From positions 1 to 64,000 of the forward strand of contig CAIXED010000061.1 of assembly GCA_903918375.1 (NCBI GenBank): a stretch of DNA of 64,000 nt. The letters run 5' to 3'. The translations under genes and the position numbers were made by a program. Under the pieces are notes generated by a model. That model worked only from the letters and a program-made list of their open reading frames with translations. It did no database searches and was not told the DNA's origin. This stretch comes from an uncultured Pseudomonadota bacterium (lineage in GTDB: Bacteria > Pseudomonadota > Gammaproteobacteria > Methylococcales > Methylomonadaceae). Below, piece after piece: positions 43,306 to 52,534 of this stretch (positions are counted from its first letter, which is position 1; each line of letters begins with the position of its first letter).

Positions 43306-44129
43306 CCGACCATTACGCCGTGTTTGGCGACCCGATTAAACACAGTAAATCACCGCGCATTCACACTTTATTTGCTCAGCAAAGCCAGCAAGATTTGGAT
43401 TATGTCGCCCAGCAAGTGCCAGCCGAAACCTTTGTAACCGCGACCAACGACTTTTTTGCCAACGGTGGCCAAGGCTTAAATTGCACGGTGCCATTGAAAG
43501 AATTGGCTTGGCAATATGCCGATCAACTCACCGAACGCGCACGGCTTGCTAAAGCCGTTAATACTTTAGCCAAACAAGCCGATGGCAGTATTTTGGGTGA
43601 TAACACCGATGGCATTGGTTTGGTCAACGATTTAATCGGCAATCATCAGATTCAACTAGCCGGCAAACGGATTTTAATCTTGGGCGCAGGTGGCGCTACT
43701 CGCGGGATTATTTTGCCGTTACTGGATTGTCAGCCAGCACAAATCAGCATTGCCAATCGTACTGTCAGTAAGGCAGAAGCCTTGGTTGCGGACTTCGCAG
43801 CACAAGGTAGACTGACCGCGCTGGGTTTTGAGGCACTAGCAGGACAGCAATTTGACGTGGTGTTAAATGCGACTTCGGCCAGCCTTAGTGACCAATTGCC
43901 GCCCTTGCCTGCCGATTTACTAGCCGCCAATGCCTGTTGCTACGATTTAGCCTACGGCAACCAACCAACCGCCTTTGTCAAATGGGGGCTGGCGCAGGGT
44001 GCAGCACAAAGCTTGGATGGCTTAGGCATGTTGGTTGAACAAGCTGCCGAAGCGTTTTTTATTTGGCGAGGGGTAAGTCCAGCGACAACTGATTTGATTG
44101 CTTTGCTTGATACCGAACGCCAGAAGTAG
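43302..44129 (+). CDS. aroE: Shikimate dehydrogenase (NADP+)
   Basis: Reduces 3-dehydroshikimate in aromatic amino acid synthesis. 275 residues. YAVFGDPIKHSKSPRIHTLF binds shikimate, NCTVPLKE holds the catalytic Lys, NTDGIGLV follows, LILGAGGATRGIILPLL binds NADP, and DGLGMLVEQAAEAF ends it. Full length; overlaps the preceding membrane gene by 4 bases. Confidence 0.96.
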   Translation: MTDHYAVFGDPIKHSKSPRIHTLFAQQSQQDLDYVAQQVPAETFVTATNDFFANGGQGLNCTVPLKELAWQYADQLTERARLAKAVNTLAKQADGSILGDNTDGIGLVNDLIGNHQIQLAGKRILILGAGGATRGIILPLLDCQPAQISIANRTVSKAEALVADFAAQGRLTALGFEALAGQQFDVVLNATSASLSDQLPPLPADLLAANACCYDLAYGNQPTAFVKWGLAQGAAQSLDGLGMLVEQAAEAFFIWRGVSPATTDLIALLDTERQK

Positions 44130-44145
44130 GTGCATTGAATGCACC
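44129..44145. repeat. Copy of the GGTGCAT-ATGCACC palindrome
   Basis: GGTGCATTGAATGCACC followed by CTAC directly after the aroE stop. Same family as 20931, 20968 and 21826. It may serve as a weak terminator. Confidence 0.6.
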
Positions 44146-44176
44146 CTACAACTTAATTTTTTAAAAGGCCAAAACC

Positions 44177-46216
44177 ATGACCAATCCCTTACTCGAAATC
44201 ACCGAATTACCGCAATTCTCAAAAATCAAAGCCGAGCATGTAGTACCGGCGATTGAGCAATTGTTAGACGAGGCGCGTCAAACTATCACCAAACAATTAC
44301 AAAACGGCGCACCTTACAGTTGGCAAAGCTTGGTTGAACCGATTGAAGCCGCCGAAGACCGCTTAAACAAAGCCTGGTCGCCAGTCAGTCACATGAATGC
44401 GGTGATCAATAGCGATGATATGCGCGAAGCTTACAACGCTTGTTTGCCTAAACTCAGCGAATACGCCACCGAAACCGGCCAAAACCTTGAGTTATATCAA
44501 GCTTATAAAAGCATCCATGACAGCGCTGAATTTGCCAGCTTAGATCGTGGTCAGCAAAAAATGATCAACAATGCTTTGCGCGATTTTCATTTGTCCGGTG
44601 TTGATTTGCCGGCTGATAAACAAGCCCGTTACAAGGAAATCAGCCAACAATTATCGAAACTTGCCAGCCAATTCGAAGAAAATCTGATGGACGCCACCAA
44701 CGCATGGCAAAAGCTGATTACCGATGTTGAACAATTACAAGGCTTGCCAGAATCAGCCTTAGCACAAGCCAAACAAAGTGCCGAAGCGGAAGGCAAAGAC
44801 GGCTGGTTAATCAGCTTGCAATTCCCTTCATACTTAGCGGTGATGACCTATGCCGACAATCGCGAATTGCGCCGCGAACATTACCAAGCCTATTCAACCC
44901 GCGCTTCAGACCAAAGCCCTGATGCCGACAAATGGGATAACAGCGAAGCGATGGAACAAATCTTGGCCTTACGCCATGAAAAAGCCCAATTGCTAGGGTT
45001 TAACAACTACGCTGAATATTCGCTGGCTACCAAAATGGCCGACAGCACCGCTACCGTGGTCAACTTTTTAGAGGATTTGGCGGAAAAATCCTTAGCTCAA
45101 GCGCAACGTGATTTAGACGAATTACGCCAATTTGCCGCCAGCGAACACGGTTTAGAGGATTTACAGGCTTGGGATATTGGCTATTATTCGGAAAAAATGC
45201 GCCAACATTTTTACCAACTGTCGCAAGAACAAGTAAAAGCCTATTTCCCTGTAAATCGAGTTTTGCCAGGTTTGTTTGCGATTGTTGAAAAGCTTTATGG
45301 CCTACAAATCAGCCCAATCAACCAGTTTGATAGCTGGCACCCTGACGCCCATTTCTACCAAATCATCGATAAAGACCAGCAACCTCGCGGCCGTTTTTAT
45401 CTGGATTTGTACGCCCGCGCCAAAAAACGTGGCGGGGCGTGGATGGATGATTGCGTCGGACGGAAAAAAACCGCCGATGGCATTCAACATCCCGTGGCTT
45501 ATTTAGTTTGCAACTTCACCCCGCCGACCGGCGATCAACCGGCTTTATTGACCCATGATGAAGTCGAGACCTTGTTCCATGAATTTGGACACGGTTTGCA
45601 CCACATGTTGACCCAAATCGACCATTTAGGTGTGTCGGGGATTAACGGCGTCGAATGGGACGCGGTCGAGTTGCCCAGTCAATTTATGGAAAACTGGTGC
45701 TGGGAAAAAGAAGCTCTGGCGTTAATTTCTGATCATTACCAAAGCGGCGAAGCCTTGCCTGATGAATTATTCGCCAAAATGTTAGCCGCCAAAAACTTTC
45801 AAGCAGGAATGATGATGGTCAGACAACTGGAATTTAGCTTGTTTGATTTCAAAATCCACCAAGACTACGACCCTGCCAAAGGCGGTCGAATCTATCAAAC
45901 CTTGCAAAGCATTCGTGATCGGGTGGCCGTGGTTAAGCCACCGGCATTCAACCGCTTCGCCCACAGCTTCTCGCACATTTTTGCGGGTGGCTATGCAGCT
46001 GGTTATTACAGCTACAAATGGGCCGAAGTGTTATCAGCCGATGCGTTTTCTTTATTCGAAGAAAACGGCATTTTCGACCGCGCCACTGGCGAAGCGTTTT
46101 TGCATAATGTCTTGGAACAAGGCGGCAGTAGCGAAGCGATGAGTTTGTTTAAAAACTTCCGTGGCCGCGAGCCTAAGATTGATGCTTTATTGCGGCATAA
46201 TGGGATTGCTGTTTAA
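44177..46216 (+). CDS. prlC: Oligopeptidase A (M3 metallopeptidase)
   Basis: Cytoplasmic zinc peptidase degrading oligopeptides, including cleaved signal peptides. 679 residues, zinc motif LFHEFGHGLHHMLTQ and a downstream Glu in NGVEWDAVELPSQFMENW, both typical of M3 enzymes. Full length; preceded by an AAAGGCC ribosome site. Confidence 0.96.
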   Translation: MTNPLLEITELPQFSKIKAEHVVPAIEQLLDEARQTITKQLQNGAPYSWQSLVEPIEAAEDRLNKAWSPVSHMNAVINSDDMREAYNACLPKLSEYATETGQNLELYQAYKSIHDSAEFASLDRGQQKMINNALRDFHLSGVDLPADKQARYKEISQQLSKLASQFEENLMDATNAWQKLITDVEQLQGLPESALAQAKQSAEAEGKDGWLISLQFPSYLAVMTYADNRELRREHYQAYSTRASDQSPDADKWDNSEAMEQILALRHEKAQLLGFNNYAEYSLATKMADSTATVVNFLEDLAEKSLAQAQRDLDELRQFAASEHGLEDLQAWDIGYYSEKMRQHFYQLSQEQVKAYFPVNRVLPGLFAIVEKLYGLQISPINQFDSWHPDAHFYQIIDKDQQPRGRFYLDLYARAKKRGGAWMDDCVGRKKTADGIQHPVAYLVCNFTPPTGDQPALLTHDEVETLFHEFGHGLHHMLTQIDHLGVSGINGVEWDAVELPSQFMENWCWEKEALALISDHYQSGEALPDELFAKMLAAKNFQAGMMMVRQLEFSLFDFKIHQDYDPAKGGRIYQTLQSIRDRVAVVKPPAFNRFAHSFSHIFAGGYAAGYYSYKWAEVLSADAFSLFEENGIFDRATGEAFLHNVLEQGGSSEAMSLFKNFRGREPKIDALLRHNGIAV

Positions 46217-46278
46217 TTAGCGTTTGCTGTATCGCCACTTTCACTAATCTGAAAGTGGCATTAACTGGTTTATTGAAG

Positions 46279-46563
46279 ATGAAAAATTGCCCAAAATGCG
46301 GCCAAGCCCGAGTTGGCGAAGTATTTAAATGTCCAACTTGCGATGTGTTTTATTCTCAGCTCGATGAATTGTTGTTTGAAGAGCAGCAAAAGCTAGAACG
46401 AAACACGGTTAAAGGCCAGTTAAAACTGATTCTAGCCGCTGATGATAAATCGCAAGCGTTTAAGGCTTATTTACAATCGATTTGGCGGGAAACACCGTTA
46501 AAAACCAAAATCACCTTGTGGACGGTATTAGCGTTTGTATTTGTTTTGGTGTTTGGGGTTTAG
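46279..46563 (+). CDS. Zinc-ribbon, tail-anchored small protein
   Basis: 94 residues starting MKNCPKCGQARVGEVFKCPT, CDVFYSQLDELL. Two CxxC pairs (Cys4/Cys7 and Cys18/Cys21) form a zinc ribbon. A helical middle is followed by one C-terminal helix (TLWTVLAFVFVLVFGV). The ATG at 46279 is preferred over upstream in-frame starts because it begins the ribbon. No known function. Confidence 0.75.
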   Translation: MKNCPKCGQARVGEVFKCPTCDVFYSQLDELLFEEQQKLERNTVKGQLKLILAADDKSQAFKAYLQSIWRETPLKTKITLWTVLAFVFVLVFGV

Positions 46564-46625
46564 TGTTTTATTTGATTTTGTGAAGGGCGGGATATTTTCC
46601 CGCCCAATTTTTAATGGCTAGTTGA

Positions 46626-47342
46626 TTAGAATTTGTAACCAACACCAACGGTTAATGTATATGAAGATCCGCCAATATTGCCTGAATGTTGGGCACCATC
46701 ACTTGTTGTGGCGTGAACAGCGCTTTTGGAATAGTCATACCAGTTGCCTTCGCCAAAACCATATAAGCCACCAGTAATAATTTGTTTGTAGCCTAAACCA
46801 AGCAAATATCCGTTCAGGTTGGCCTTTCCTACTGACTGATTGTTATCTCGTGTATCTATTGAATTAACAGTTTGCCCTGTGTAACCCGCCTTAAAGTAAA
46901 CCAATTTCTCATCATCAATCACATAGCTAGGCGTAATAAAAACACTGTATCTATCCGATGTTTTTGTTGCTAATTCACTGGTTCTTAAGCTTCCGTCTTT
47001 TAAACAACTATCGTTGCTAGTGACACAGTTAAAGGTTGATGAATTAGTGGTTCTGTTGAATGCCGACCAATCACCACCAATGCCTAATACAAATTTGGGG
47101 GTAATTGAAAAATTGTAGCCAGCGCCAAGAATCAAGGCCACGCCATCATTAGACATATCCTTAACTTGATTACCTCCATAAAGCTTTCCATCATTTTTAA
47201 TTGTGGTTGCATTTTTTAAATCGGCCTGATTGCTTTCGTAGCCAGTACCAATTTGCGTATAAAACCCTTCAAACGCTGATTCAGCAACCGCTTGCCCAGA
47301 GAATACAGCAGCAATTGCCGTGATTAATAATGTGTTTTTCAT
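46626..47342 (-). CDS. Outer-membrane beta-barrel protein (OmpA/Omp25-like barrel)
   Basis: 238 residues. Signal peptide ending AVAES (residue 20), then eight or so alternating strands (FYTQIGTGYESN, NGYLLGLGYKQIITGGLYGF, SSYTLTVGVGYKF) ending in Phe. Two Cys in the FNCVTSNDSCLK loop. Typical of small porin-like or surface-antigen barrels. Ligand unknown. Confidence 0.8.
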   Translation of the reverse strand: MKNTLLITAIAAVFSGQAVAESAFEGFYTQIGTGYESNQADLKNATTIKNDGKLYGGNQVKDMSNDGVALILGAGYNFSITPKFVLGIGGDWSAFNRTTNSSTFNCVTSNDSCLKDGSLRTSELATKTSDRYSVFITPSYVIDDEKLVYFKAGYTGQTVNSIDTRDNNQSVGKANLNGYLLGLGYKQIITGGLYGFGEGNWYDYSKSAVHATTSDGAQHSGNIGGSSYTLTVGVGYKF

Positions 47343-47467
47343 AAAAGCCTCTTCAATTTATATGTCAAAAGTTGATGTAATTTGTTGATAACAAGATAGA
47401 CACATAGGATTCTGTCACAGCTGTTGCTTTGAATCAACAATATTTGTTGTTTTATGAGGCAACATTT

Positions 47468-47863
47468 ATGGCTGATACAAGTAATTTACAATCTGTTTTT
47501 CCTAGTGAAGCCGTTGATTCTTTAGAGATTCGGTTGGCTAGAAACATATCAACTCGTCGGAAAGCTTTAGGTTTGACTCAAGCTCAGCTTGCAGAAAAAC
47601 TCGGGGTTGAGACTGAAACTTTGTCTCGATTTGAGCGAGGAAAGCACTTGCCGTCTTTAGCCACGCTTGAGCGTTTGGCGGGATTGTTACAAGTGACAGT
47701 GAGTGAGTTGTTGGCCGAGCAACCTAAATTGGCGGATGATGATGCCTTGGTGATTTCGTCGTGGATTGCCCAGCTTGATGAGGAAGATAAACTTTTTGCT
47801 CGTACTATTTTGAAACAATGCTGCGAGCATTTAGAAGCAAAAGCCAAAGCACTAGAATCGTAG
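47468..47863 (+). CDS. XRE-family transcriptional regulator
   Basis: 131 residues with a Cro/C1 helix-turn-helix: RRKALGLTQAQLAEKLGVET, ETLSRFERGKHLPSLATLER. It is followed by an acidic C-terminal part. The start at 47468 has GAGG 8 bases upstream; the longer frame is not needed. Lies convergent to hoxFUY, where hoxH would be expected. Confidence 0.88.
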   Translation: MADTSNLQSVFPSEAVDSLEIRLARNISTRRKALGLTQAQLAEKLGVETETLSRFERGKHLPSLATLERLAGLLQVTVSELLAEQPKLADDDALVISSWIAQLDEEDKLFARTILKQCCEHLEAKAKALES

Positions 47864-47987
47864 ATTTATGGTGATTGATACTAATCCATCAAAATACCGT
47901 CATATTTATCATGAAAAACAAAGACCTCAGAGACTTGAGCACCCAGCCTAGAACAGCAGGATGAATTAAAATACTGGTGGAGTGGCT

Positions 47988-48527
47988 TTAATCGTAATGC
48001 ACTAAATCATAAGGCAAACTCGGCTCACGACCGTCTAACAAAGCGGTCAAAAATGCCCAAAATACATCAGCAGACGGTGGGCAGCCGGGCAAAAAGTAAT
48101 CGACTTTAACCACTTCATGAATCGGTCGCACTTTGTCCAACAATAATGGCAACTCAGGATCGTTAGGAATTTGTGGATTCTCAACCCCGATGCCATCACG
48201 ATAAGCTTCTAATAAACACTCTTCTAGGGGAATGTGGTTACGCAGCGCAGGCAAGCCACCGTTAATCGCACAAGCACCAACAGCCACCAAAATTTTGCAG
48301 TTTTTACGAAACTCGCGCAGGACATGGACGTTTTCTGAATTACAGACGCCACCTTCAATTAAGCCAATATCACAAGGGTGGCAGTGTTCAATATCGGTTA
48401 ACGGCGAGCGATCAAACTCGGCGACTTCTATCAACGCCAGCAAACGCTCATCCAAATCCAAAAACGACATATGGCAACCAAAGCATCCAGCCAATGAGGT
48501 CGTCGCTACTTTTAATTTATTTGCCAT
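47988..48527 (-). CDS. hoxY: NAD-reducing [NiFe] hydrogenase small subunit HoxY
   Basis: 179 residues, the Fe-S small subunit that passes electrons from the NiFe site to the diaphorase. ATTSLAGCFGCHMSFLD supplies two proximal-cluster Cys; further Cys are in GGVCNSENVHVLREFR and AVGACAINGGLPALRN, and PGCPPSADVFW near the end. The start at 48527 overlaps hoxU by 11 bases. No hoxH follows: 124 bases on, an opposite-strand regulator ends. Confidence 0.95.
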   Translation of the reverse strand: MANKLKVATTSLAGCFGCHMSFLDLDERLLALIEVAEFDRSPLTDIEHCHPCDIGLIEGGVCNSENVHVLREFRKNCKILVAVGACAINGGLPALRNHIPLEECLLEAYRDGIGVENPQIPNDPELPLLLDKVRPIHEVVKVDYFLPGCPPSADVFWAFLTALLDGREPSLPYDLVHYD

Positions 48528-49227
48528 GTTCTTGCTCCAAAGCGACTTCGTCAATGCTGTGATGATCATAAATCCGCTCGCCAATCGGGGCTTGATAAGC
48601 GGTATGTTTAATCAAAATAGCGCCAGTAGGACAGATATGCGCGGCACTGTCGTTCACATCAATGTCACTGTCTTTCAGTTGACCAGTAGCGGAATTGATA
48701 ATTAAGCGTTTATTAATCCCGCGCCCGCTGATGCCAAATACATTTTTACCGTCTTTTTCTCGGCTGGCACGCACACATAAATTGCAGAAAATACAGCGAT
48801 TGTGATCAATCAAAATCTCGGGATGCGAGGCATCGACGGCTCGGTGCGGGTAAAAGTGGGGGAAATGGTTGTCGAGCATATTTAACTGATAGCCAACCGC
48901 TTGTAATTGGCAATTGCCGCTTTTTTCGCAAGAAGGGCATAAATGATTGCCTTCCACAAACAGCATTTGGGTAATCTTGCGACGGTCTTGTTTAAGTTGT
49001 TCGGTATTATTTAAAACCGCTTGCCCTTCTGCCGCCGGAAAGGTGCAAGCCGAGCAATTGCGACCGTTGACATTCACCGTACACAATTTACAGCTGCCAT
49101 GCGGGGTATAGCCGGGTTTGTGACATAAATGAGGGATATAAACACCGGCAGCAGTGGCGGCTTCGATAATGGTTTGGCCTTCGCTAAATTCAATGCGTTG
49201 ACCATCGATAGTTAAACTAGCCATCAT
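48517..49227 (-). CDS. hoxU: NAD-reducing hydrogenase diaphorase subunit HoxU
   Basis: 236 residues, NuoG N-terminus-like electron-transfer subunit. A [2Fe-2S] ferredoxin domain (CHKPGYTPHGSCKLCTV, RNCSACTFPA) is followed by a His/Cys cluster motif (NHLCPSCEKSGNCQLQ) and a [4Fe-4S] motif (DHNRCIFCNLCVRASREKDG) with a final CPTGAI. ATG 49227 overlaps the hoxF stop (ATGA); the next codon, ATG 49224, has the better GGAGG spacing. Confidence 0.94.
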   Translation of the reverse strand: MMASLTIDGQRIEFSEGQTIIEAATAAGVYIPHLCHKPGYTPHGSCKLCTVNVNGRNCSACTFPAAEGQAVLNNTEQLKQDRRKITQMLFVEGNHLCPSCEKSGNCQLQAVGYQLNMLDNHFPHFYPHRAVDASHPEILIDHNRCIFCNLCVRASREKDGKNVFGISGRGINKRLIINSATGQLKDSDIDVNDSAAHICPTGAILIKHTAYQAPIGERIYDHHSIDEVALEQEHGK

Positions 49228-51002
49228 TCCTCCACTTGCTGTAAATGTGCGGCGGCATCGTTGCGATGAGCCAGCTGTCGAGCGGTTTCTAAAGCAGCGT
49301 CCAAATCAAATCCCGGCTCGTAGCTAATGTTCTTGAGTTGCTGTTGATACAGTTCGGGGTAACGCTGCAAAGTCGTCAAAACCGGATTGGCGGCGGTTTG
49401 ACCTAAACCGCAATGGCTGTAGTTTTTCAGCAATTGCGAAATCGCATCCAATTCCACCACATCGCCAGCAGAACCATGACCATTAGCGATTTTATCCAGC
49501 TGTTTTTTTAATAAGGAAGTACCGACTCGGCATGGGGTACAAAAGCCGCAGCTTTCATGGGCAAAAAAGTCGGTGAAATTTTGGACGATGTCGAGAATCT
49601 TGCGTTGCTGATTGAAAACAATAAAAGAACCACCGGTAGCTAGGTCTTCAAAGGCAATTTGGCGATCAAATTCCTGATTAGAAATAAAACAACCCGACGG
49701 GCCACCAATCTGGACGCCCAACACATTTTTAGCACCGCAATCGTTGAGTATCTGAGCAATGCTTGTACCAAAGGGATATTCATAAATTCCCGGCTTTTCA
49801 CAATCGCCACTAATGCTGAGAATTTTGCTACCAGCCGATTTTTCGGTGCCGACATTAGCAAACCATGCGCCACCGTTAACCACAATCGCTGCAGCGGCTA
49901 AAAAGGTTTCGACGTTGTTGACTACGGTGGGTTGATTCAAATAGCCGCAACTAACCGGATAGGGTGGTCGATTACGAGGAATACCCGGTTTACCTTCCAA
50001 GGATTCAATCAAGGCTGATTCTTCGCCACAAATATAAGCGCCAGCACCTAAGCGAATTTCAATATCAAACGCCAATCCTTGATTAACAATATTGTCACCC
50101 AATAAGCCTTCGTCACGACGTTGCTGCAAAACCGCGTTGAGTTGCTGGTAAAGATACAGATATTCACCACGCAGATATAAAAAACCTTGTTGAGCGCCAA
50201 TAATCGCTGCACAAATCGTCATGCCTTCAAATACTTGGTCGGCATAACGATGCAATAAAACCCGATCTTTAAAGGTGCCAGGCTCGCCTTCGTCGGCATT
50301 ACAAACCACATAGCGTTGCTGACTGGTTTCTTCTGCACAAAACTGCCATTTTTGGGCGGTTTTAAATCCCGCGCCGCCTCGACCGCGTAAATCTGATAAA
50401 TCAATTTCTGCCAAACTGGCGGTTAAGCCTTTGGCGAACATTGCGTATAAGCCAGTCGATTTTTCAATCGGTGCACTGAGCAATAAATCCACTTTGCAGA
50501 TTTGATCGGCAACGCTAAATAATTCTGGCGGCCATTCGCTGATAGGTTTTTGCGCTTCGATGAGCGCTGTAATAGCATCAATGCTGGCATAACTTAGATT
50601 TGGCAGGGCATAGCCATTGATTAAAGCCGCCGGGCCTTGATCACAAAGCCCAGTACAAGAAGTGTTATTTAAGCTGACTAAACCATCGGCACGAACTTGG
50701 CCTAACTTTAGCTGCAGTTTTTGTTCTAAATAAGTGGTTAAATCGGCCTTACCCAACATGCGATCAGTAATCGAGTCGCTGAGTAAAATCTGATAATGGC
50801 CTTGTGGTGTTAAATGAAAAAAACTGTAGAATTCGGCAACAGCGACAATTTGAGTTATGGGGATTTTTAATTCATCAGCCAAATAATCAATGGCTTGAGG
50901 AGGAATATGCTGATATTGCTGTTGTATTTTTCGCAGTATTTCTAAAAGCCTCTGTGGTTGATAGGCTATTTCGGTTAGCGCCGCTTGCATAAAGTTTTTC
51001 AT
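49224..51002 (-). CDS. hoxF: NAD-reducing hydrogenase diaphorase subunit HoxF (NuoE-NuoF fusion)
   Basis: 592 residues. The N-terminal NuoE-like domain (about 1-160) has only NTSCTGLCDQGPAALING as an evident Cys pair; the place of the first pair (YQILLSDSITDRML) has none. The NuoF-like part binds FMN and NAD (DLRGRGGAGFKTAQKW, VVCNADEGEPGTFKDR, GAGAYICGEESALIESLEG) and one [4Fe-4S] cluster (CGFCTPCRVGTSLL and HCGLGQTAANPV). Reduces NAD+ with electrons from H2. First gene of hoxFUY. Confidence 0.94.
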   Translation of the reverse strand: MKNFMQAALTEIAYQPQRLLEILRKIQQQYQHIPPQAIDYLADELKIPITQIVAVAEFYSFFHLTPQGHYQILLSDSITDRMLGKADLTTYLEQKLQLKLGQVRADGLVSLNNTSCTGLCDQGPAALINGYALPNLSYASIDAITALIEAQKPISEWPPELFSVADQICKVDLLLSAPIEKSTGLYAMFAKGLTASLAEIDLSDLRGRGGAGFKTAQKWQFCAEETSQQRYVVCNADEGEPGTFKDRVLLHRYADQVFEGMTICAAIIGAQQGFLYLRGEYLYLYQQLNAVLQQRRDEGLLGDNIVNQGLAFDIEIRLGAGAYICGEESALIESLEGKPGIPRNRPPYPVSCGYLNQPTVVNNVETFLAAAAIVVNGGAWFANVGTEKSAGSKILSISGDCEKPGIYEYPFGTSIAQILNDCGAKNVLGVQIGGPSGCFISNQEFDRQIAFEDLATGGSFIVFNQQRKILDIVQNFTDFFAHESCGFCTPCRVGTSLLKKQLDKIANGHGSAGDVVELDAISQLLKNYSHCGLGQTAANPVLTTLQRYPELYQQQLKNISYEPGFDLDAALETARQLAHRNDAAAHLQQVEE

Positions 51003-51035
51003 CGCATCATTACCTGTTTAGGTTGACTTCCTTTT

Positions 51036-51497
51036 ATGACTCATTCGAAAAAATCTGTTTTTAAGTCCGCTTTAGATTTTGACGGTCGGCAAATGGCTGT
51101 TTGTTTAGCAATGATTGCCGAACAAAATAAGTTATTAGCCATTGTTAAAACGGCTTTGCCAAGCGATATTGCTAAGTCAGTCAATCACTGCGTCCGCTCT
51201 AAGCAACGCTTGCTACTGTATACCGAATCGGCATCTTGGGCATCACAACTTCGTTTTTTCCATCAGGCCATACTAAACAAATTAGCCGAAACTGAATATA
51301 AAAATATTCAGACTTTACAGGTAAAAATTCAACCGAAATTATTTGAGCAAAAGTCAGTCCGAATTGCACAACTACCCTCTGCAGATAATATCCGCATGAT
51401 TCAAGAGCAAGTTAAACACCAAGAACAGGATGAGTTAAATCAGGCTTTATTGCGTCTAAGCAATACATTGGAAAAGCGGTTAAAAGCTAATCGCTAA
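51036..51497 (+). CDS. DUF721 (DciA-like) protein
   Basis: 153 residues. The core ALPSDIAKSVNHCVRSKQRL, LLYTESASWASQLRFFHQAI is the DUF721 domain of DciA, the replicative helicase loader of bacteria lacking DnaC, and is followed by a helical tail. Adjacent to lpxC, as in many gammaproteobacteria, which supports the call. Convergent with lpxC across a 20-base gap. Confidence 0.85.
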   Translation: MTHSKKSVFKSALDFDGRQMAVCLAMIAEQNKLLAIVKTALPSDIAKSVNHCVRSKQRLLLYTESASWASQLRFFHQAILNKLAETEYKNIQTLQVKIQPKLFEQKSVRIAQLPSADNIRMIQEQVKHQEQDELNQALLRLSNTLEKRLKANR

Positions 51498-51507
51498 TAA
51501 CCGCTTT
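51473..51507. terminator. Hairpin between convergent DUF721 and lpxC genes
   Basis: AAAGCGGTTA / TAACCGCTTT perfect 10-bp stem with a 15-base loop that spans the end of the DUF721 gene. No clear T-run; probably bidirectional. Confidence 0.5.
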
Positions 51508-51517
51508 GAGATAGGTT

Positions 51518-52441
51518 CTATGCAGCAGAAACCAGATTTTGCGCTGAACGCATAAATGAAATAGGGGATTGATTAGCATCAGTAAATGATACTTTTTCCC
51601 ATGCTTCTGGATTTTCTAATAAGGCTAGCAATAATTTATTGTTAAGTGCATGACCGGATTTAAAACCTTGATATTCACCAATCAAACTGTGACCGAGCAA
51701 ATAAAGATCGCCAATCGCATCAAGAATTTTATGCTTTACGAATTCATCAGCGTAACGCAAGCCGTCTTCGTTAAGTACGCGATCTTCGTCAACCACGATA
51801 GCATTATCTAAACTACCGCCCAAAGCCAGATTGTTCTCGCGTAAGAATTCAATATCTTTCATAAAGCCGAAGGTTCTGGCGCGACTCACTTCTTTTACAA
51901 AGGTTGTCGATGAAAAATCCATCACCGCAGTTTTAAGATGCTCAGAGAATGCGGGGTGTTCAAAATCGATAGTGAATGTCACCTTAAAACCATCAAATGG
52001 TTCAAATGCCGCCCATTTATCACCATCTTCAACCCGAATTGGCTGTTTAATGCGAATGTAATGTTTAGGTGCATCTTGTTCAACAACACCGGCCGATTGT
52101 AATAAAAATACGAAAGGACCTGCGCTACCATCCATGATAGGCACCTCTGGCGCACTGACATCGATAATCGCATTATCAATACCCAAACCAGCAAGTGCAG
52201 ATAGAAGATGTTCAACGGTAGAAACCTTAACGCCATCGCGAACTAGCGTTGTCGATAATTTAGTTTCACCCACATTTTCAGGACGAGCTTCTATAGTAAC
52301 GGGGGTTTCCAAATCGACACGACGGAAACAGATACCTGCATTGGGTTCTGCAGGATGCAAAGTTAAATACACTTTGTCACCGGTATGCAAACCAACACCT
52401 GTAGCTCTAATTGTGTTTTTTAAGGTTCTCTGTTTAATCAT
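51518..52441 (-). CDS. lpxC: UDP-3-O-acyl-N-acetylglucosamine deacetylase
   Basis: Zinc enzyme of the first committed step of lipid A synthesis. 307 residues, [40 protein letters not shown] with a zinc His, and [20 protein letters not shown] with further zinc and catalytic residues. Ends the dcw cluster after ftsZ, as in Escherichia coli. Confidence 0.97.
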   Translation of the reverse strand: MIKQRTLKNTIRATGVGLHTGDKVYLTLHPAEPNAGICFRRVDLETPVTIEARPENVGETKLSTTLVRDGVKVSTVEHLLSALAGLGIDNAIIDVSAPEVPIMDGSAGPFVFLLQSAGVVEQDAPKHYIRIKQPIRVEDGDKWAAFEPFDGFKVTFTIDFEHPAFSEHLKTAVMDFSSTTFVKEVSRARTFGFMKDIEFLRENNLALGGSLDNAIVVDEDRVLNEDGLRYADEFVKHKILDAIGDLYLLGHSLIGEYQGFKSGHALNNKLLLALLENPEAWEKVSFTDANQSPISFMRSAQNLVSAA

Positions 52442-52468
52442 GAATACTGATAAATAGGAATAAAGATC

Positions 52469-52503
52469 GGAAAGTCTATCATAATTTCAACGATAGACTT
52501 TCC
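52469..52503 (-). terminator. Perfect hairpin between ftsZ and lpxC
   Basis: GGAAAGTCTATC / GATAGACTTTCC, 12 bp with an 11-base loop, 31 bases after the ftsZ stop. No long T-run, so partial termination or mRNA-end protection is likely. Confidence 0.6.
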
Positions 52504-52534
52504 CACCGTGGCGATTTAGCCTGCTTTTAACAGC

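Noticed and set aside
47864..47987. Remnant of hoxH after hoxY
   Set aside because: Reading the minus strand in all frames gave nothing like the RIEGH start or the C-terminal cysteine motif of the large subunit.
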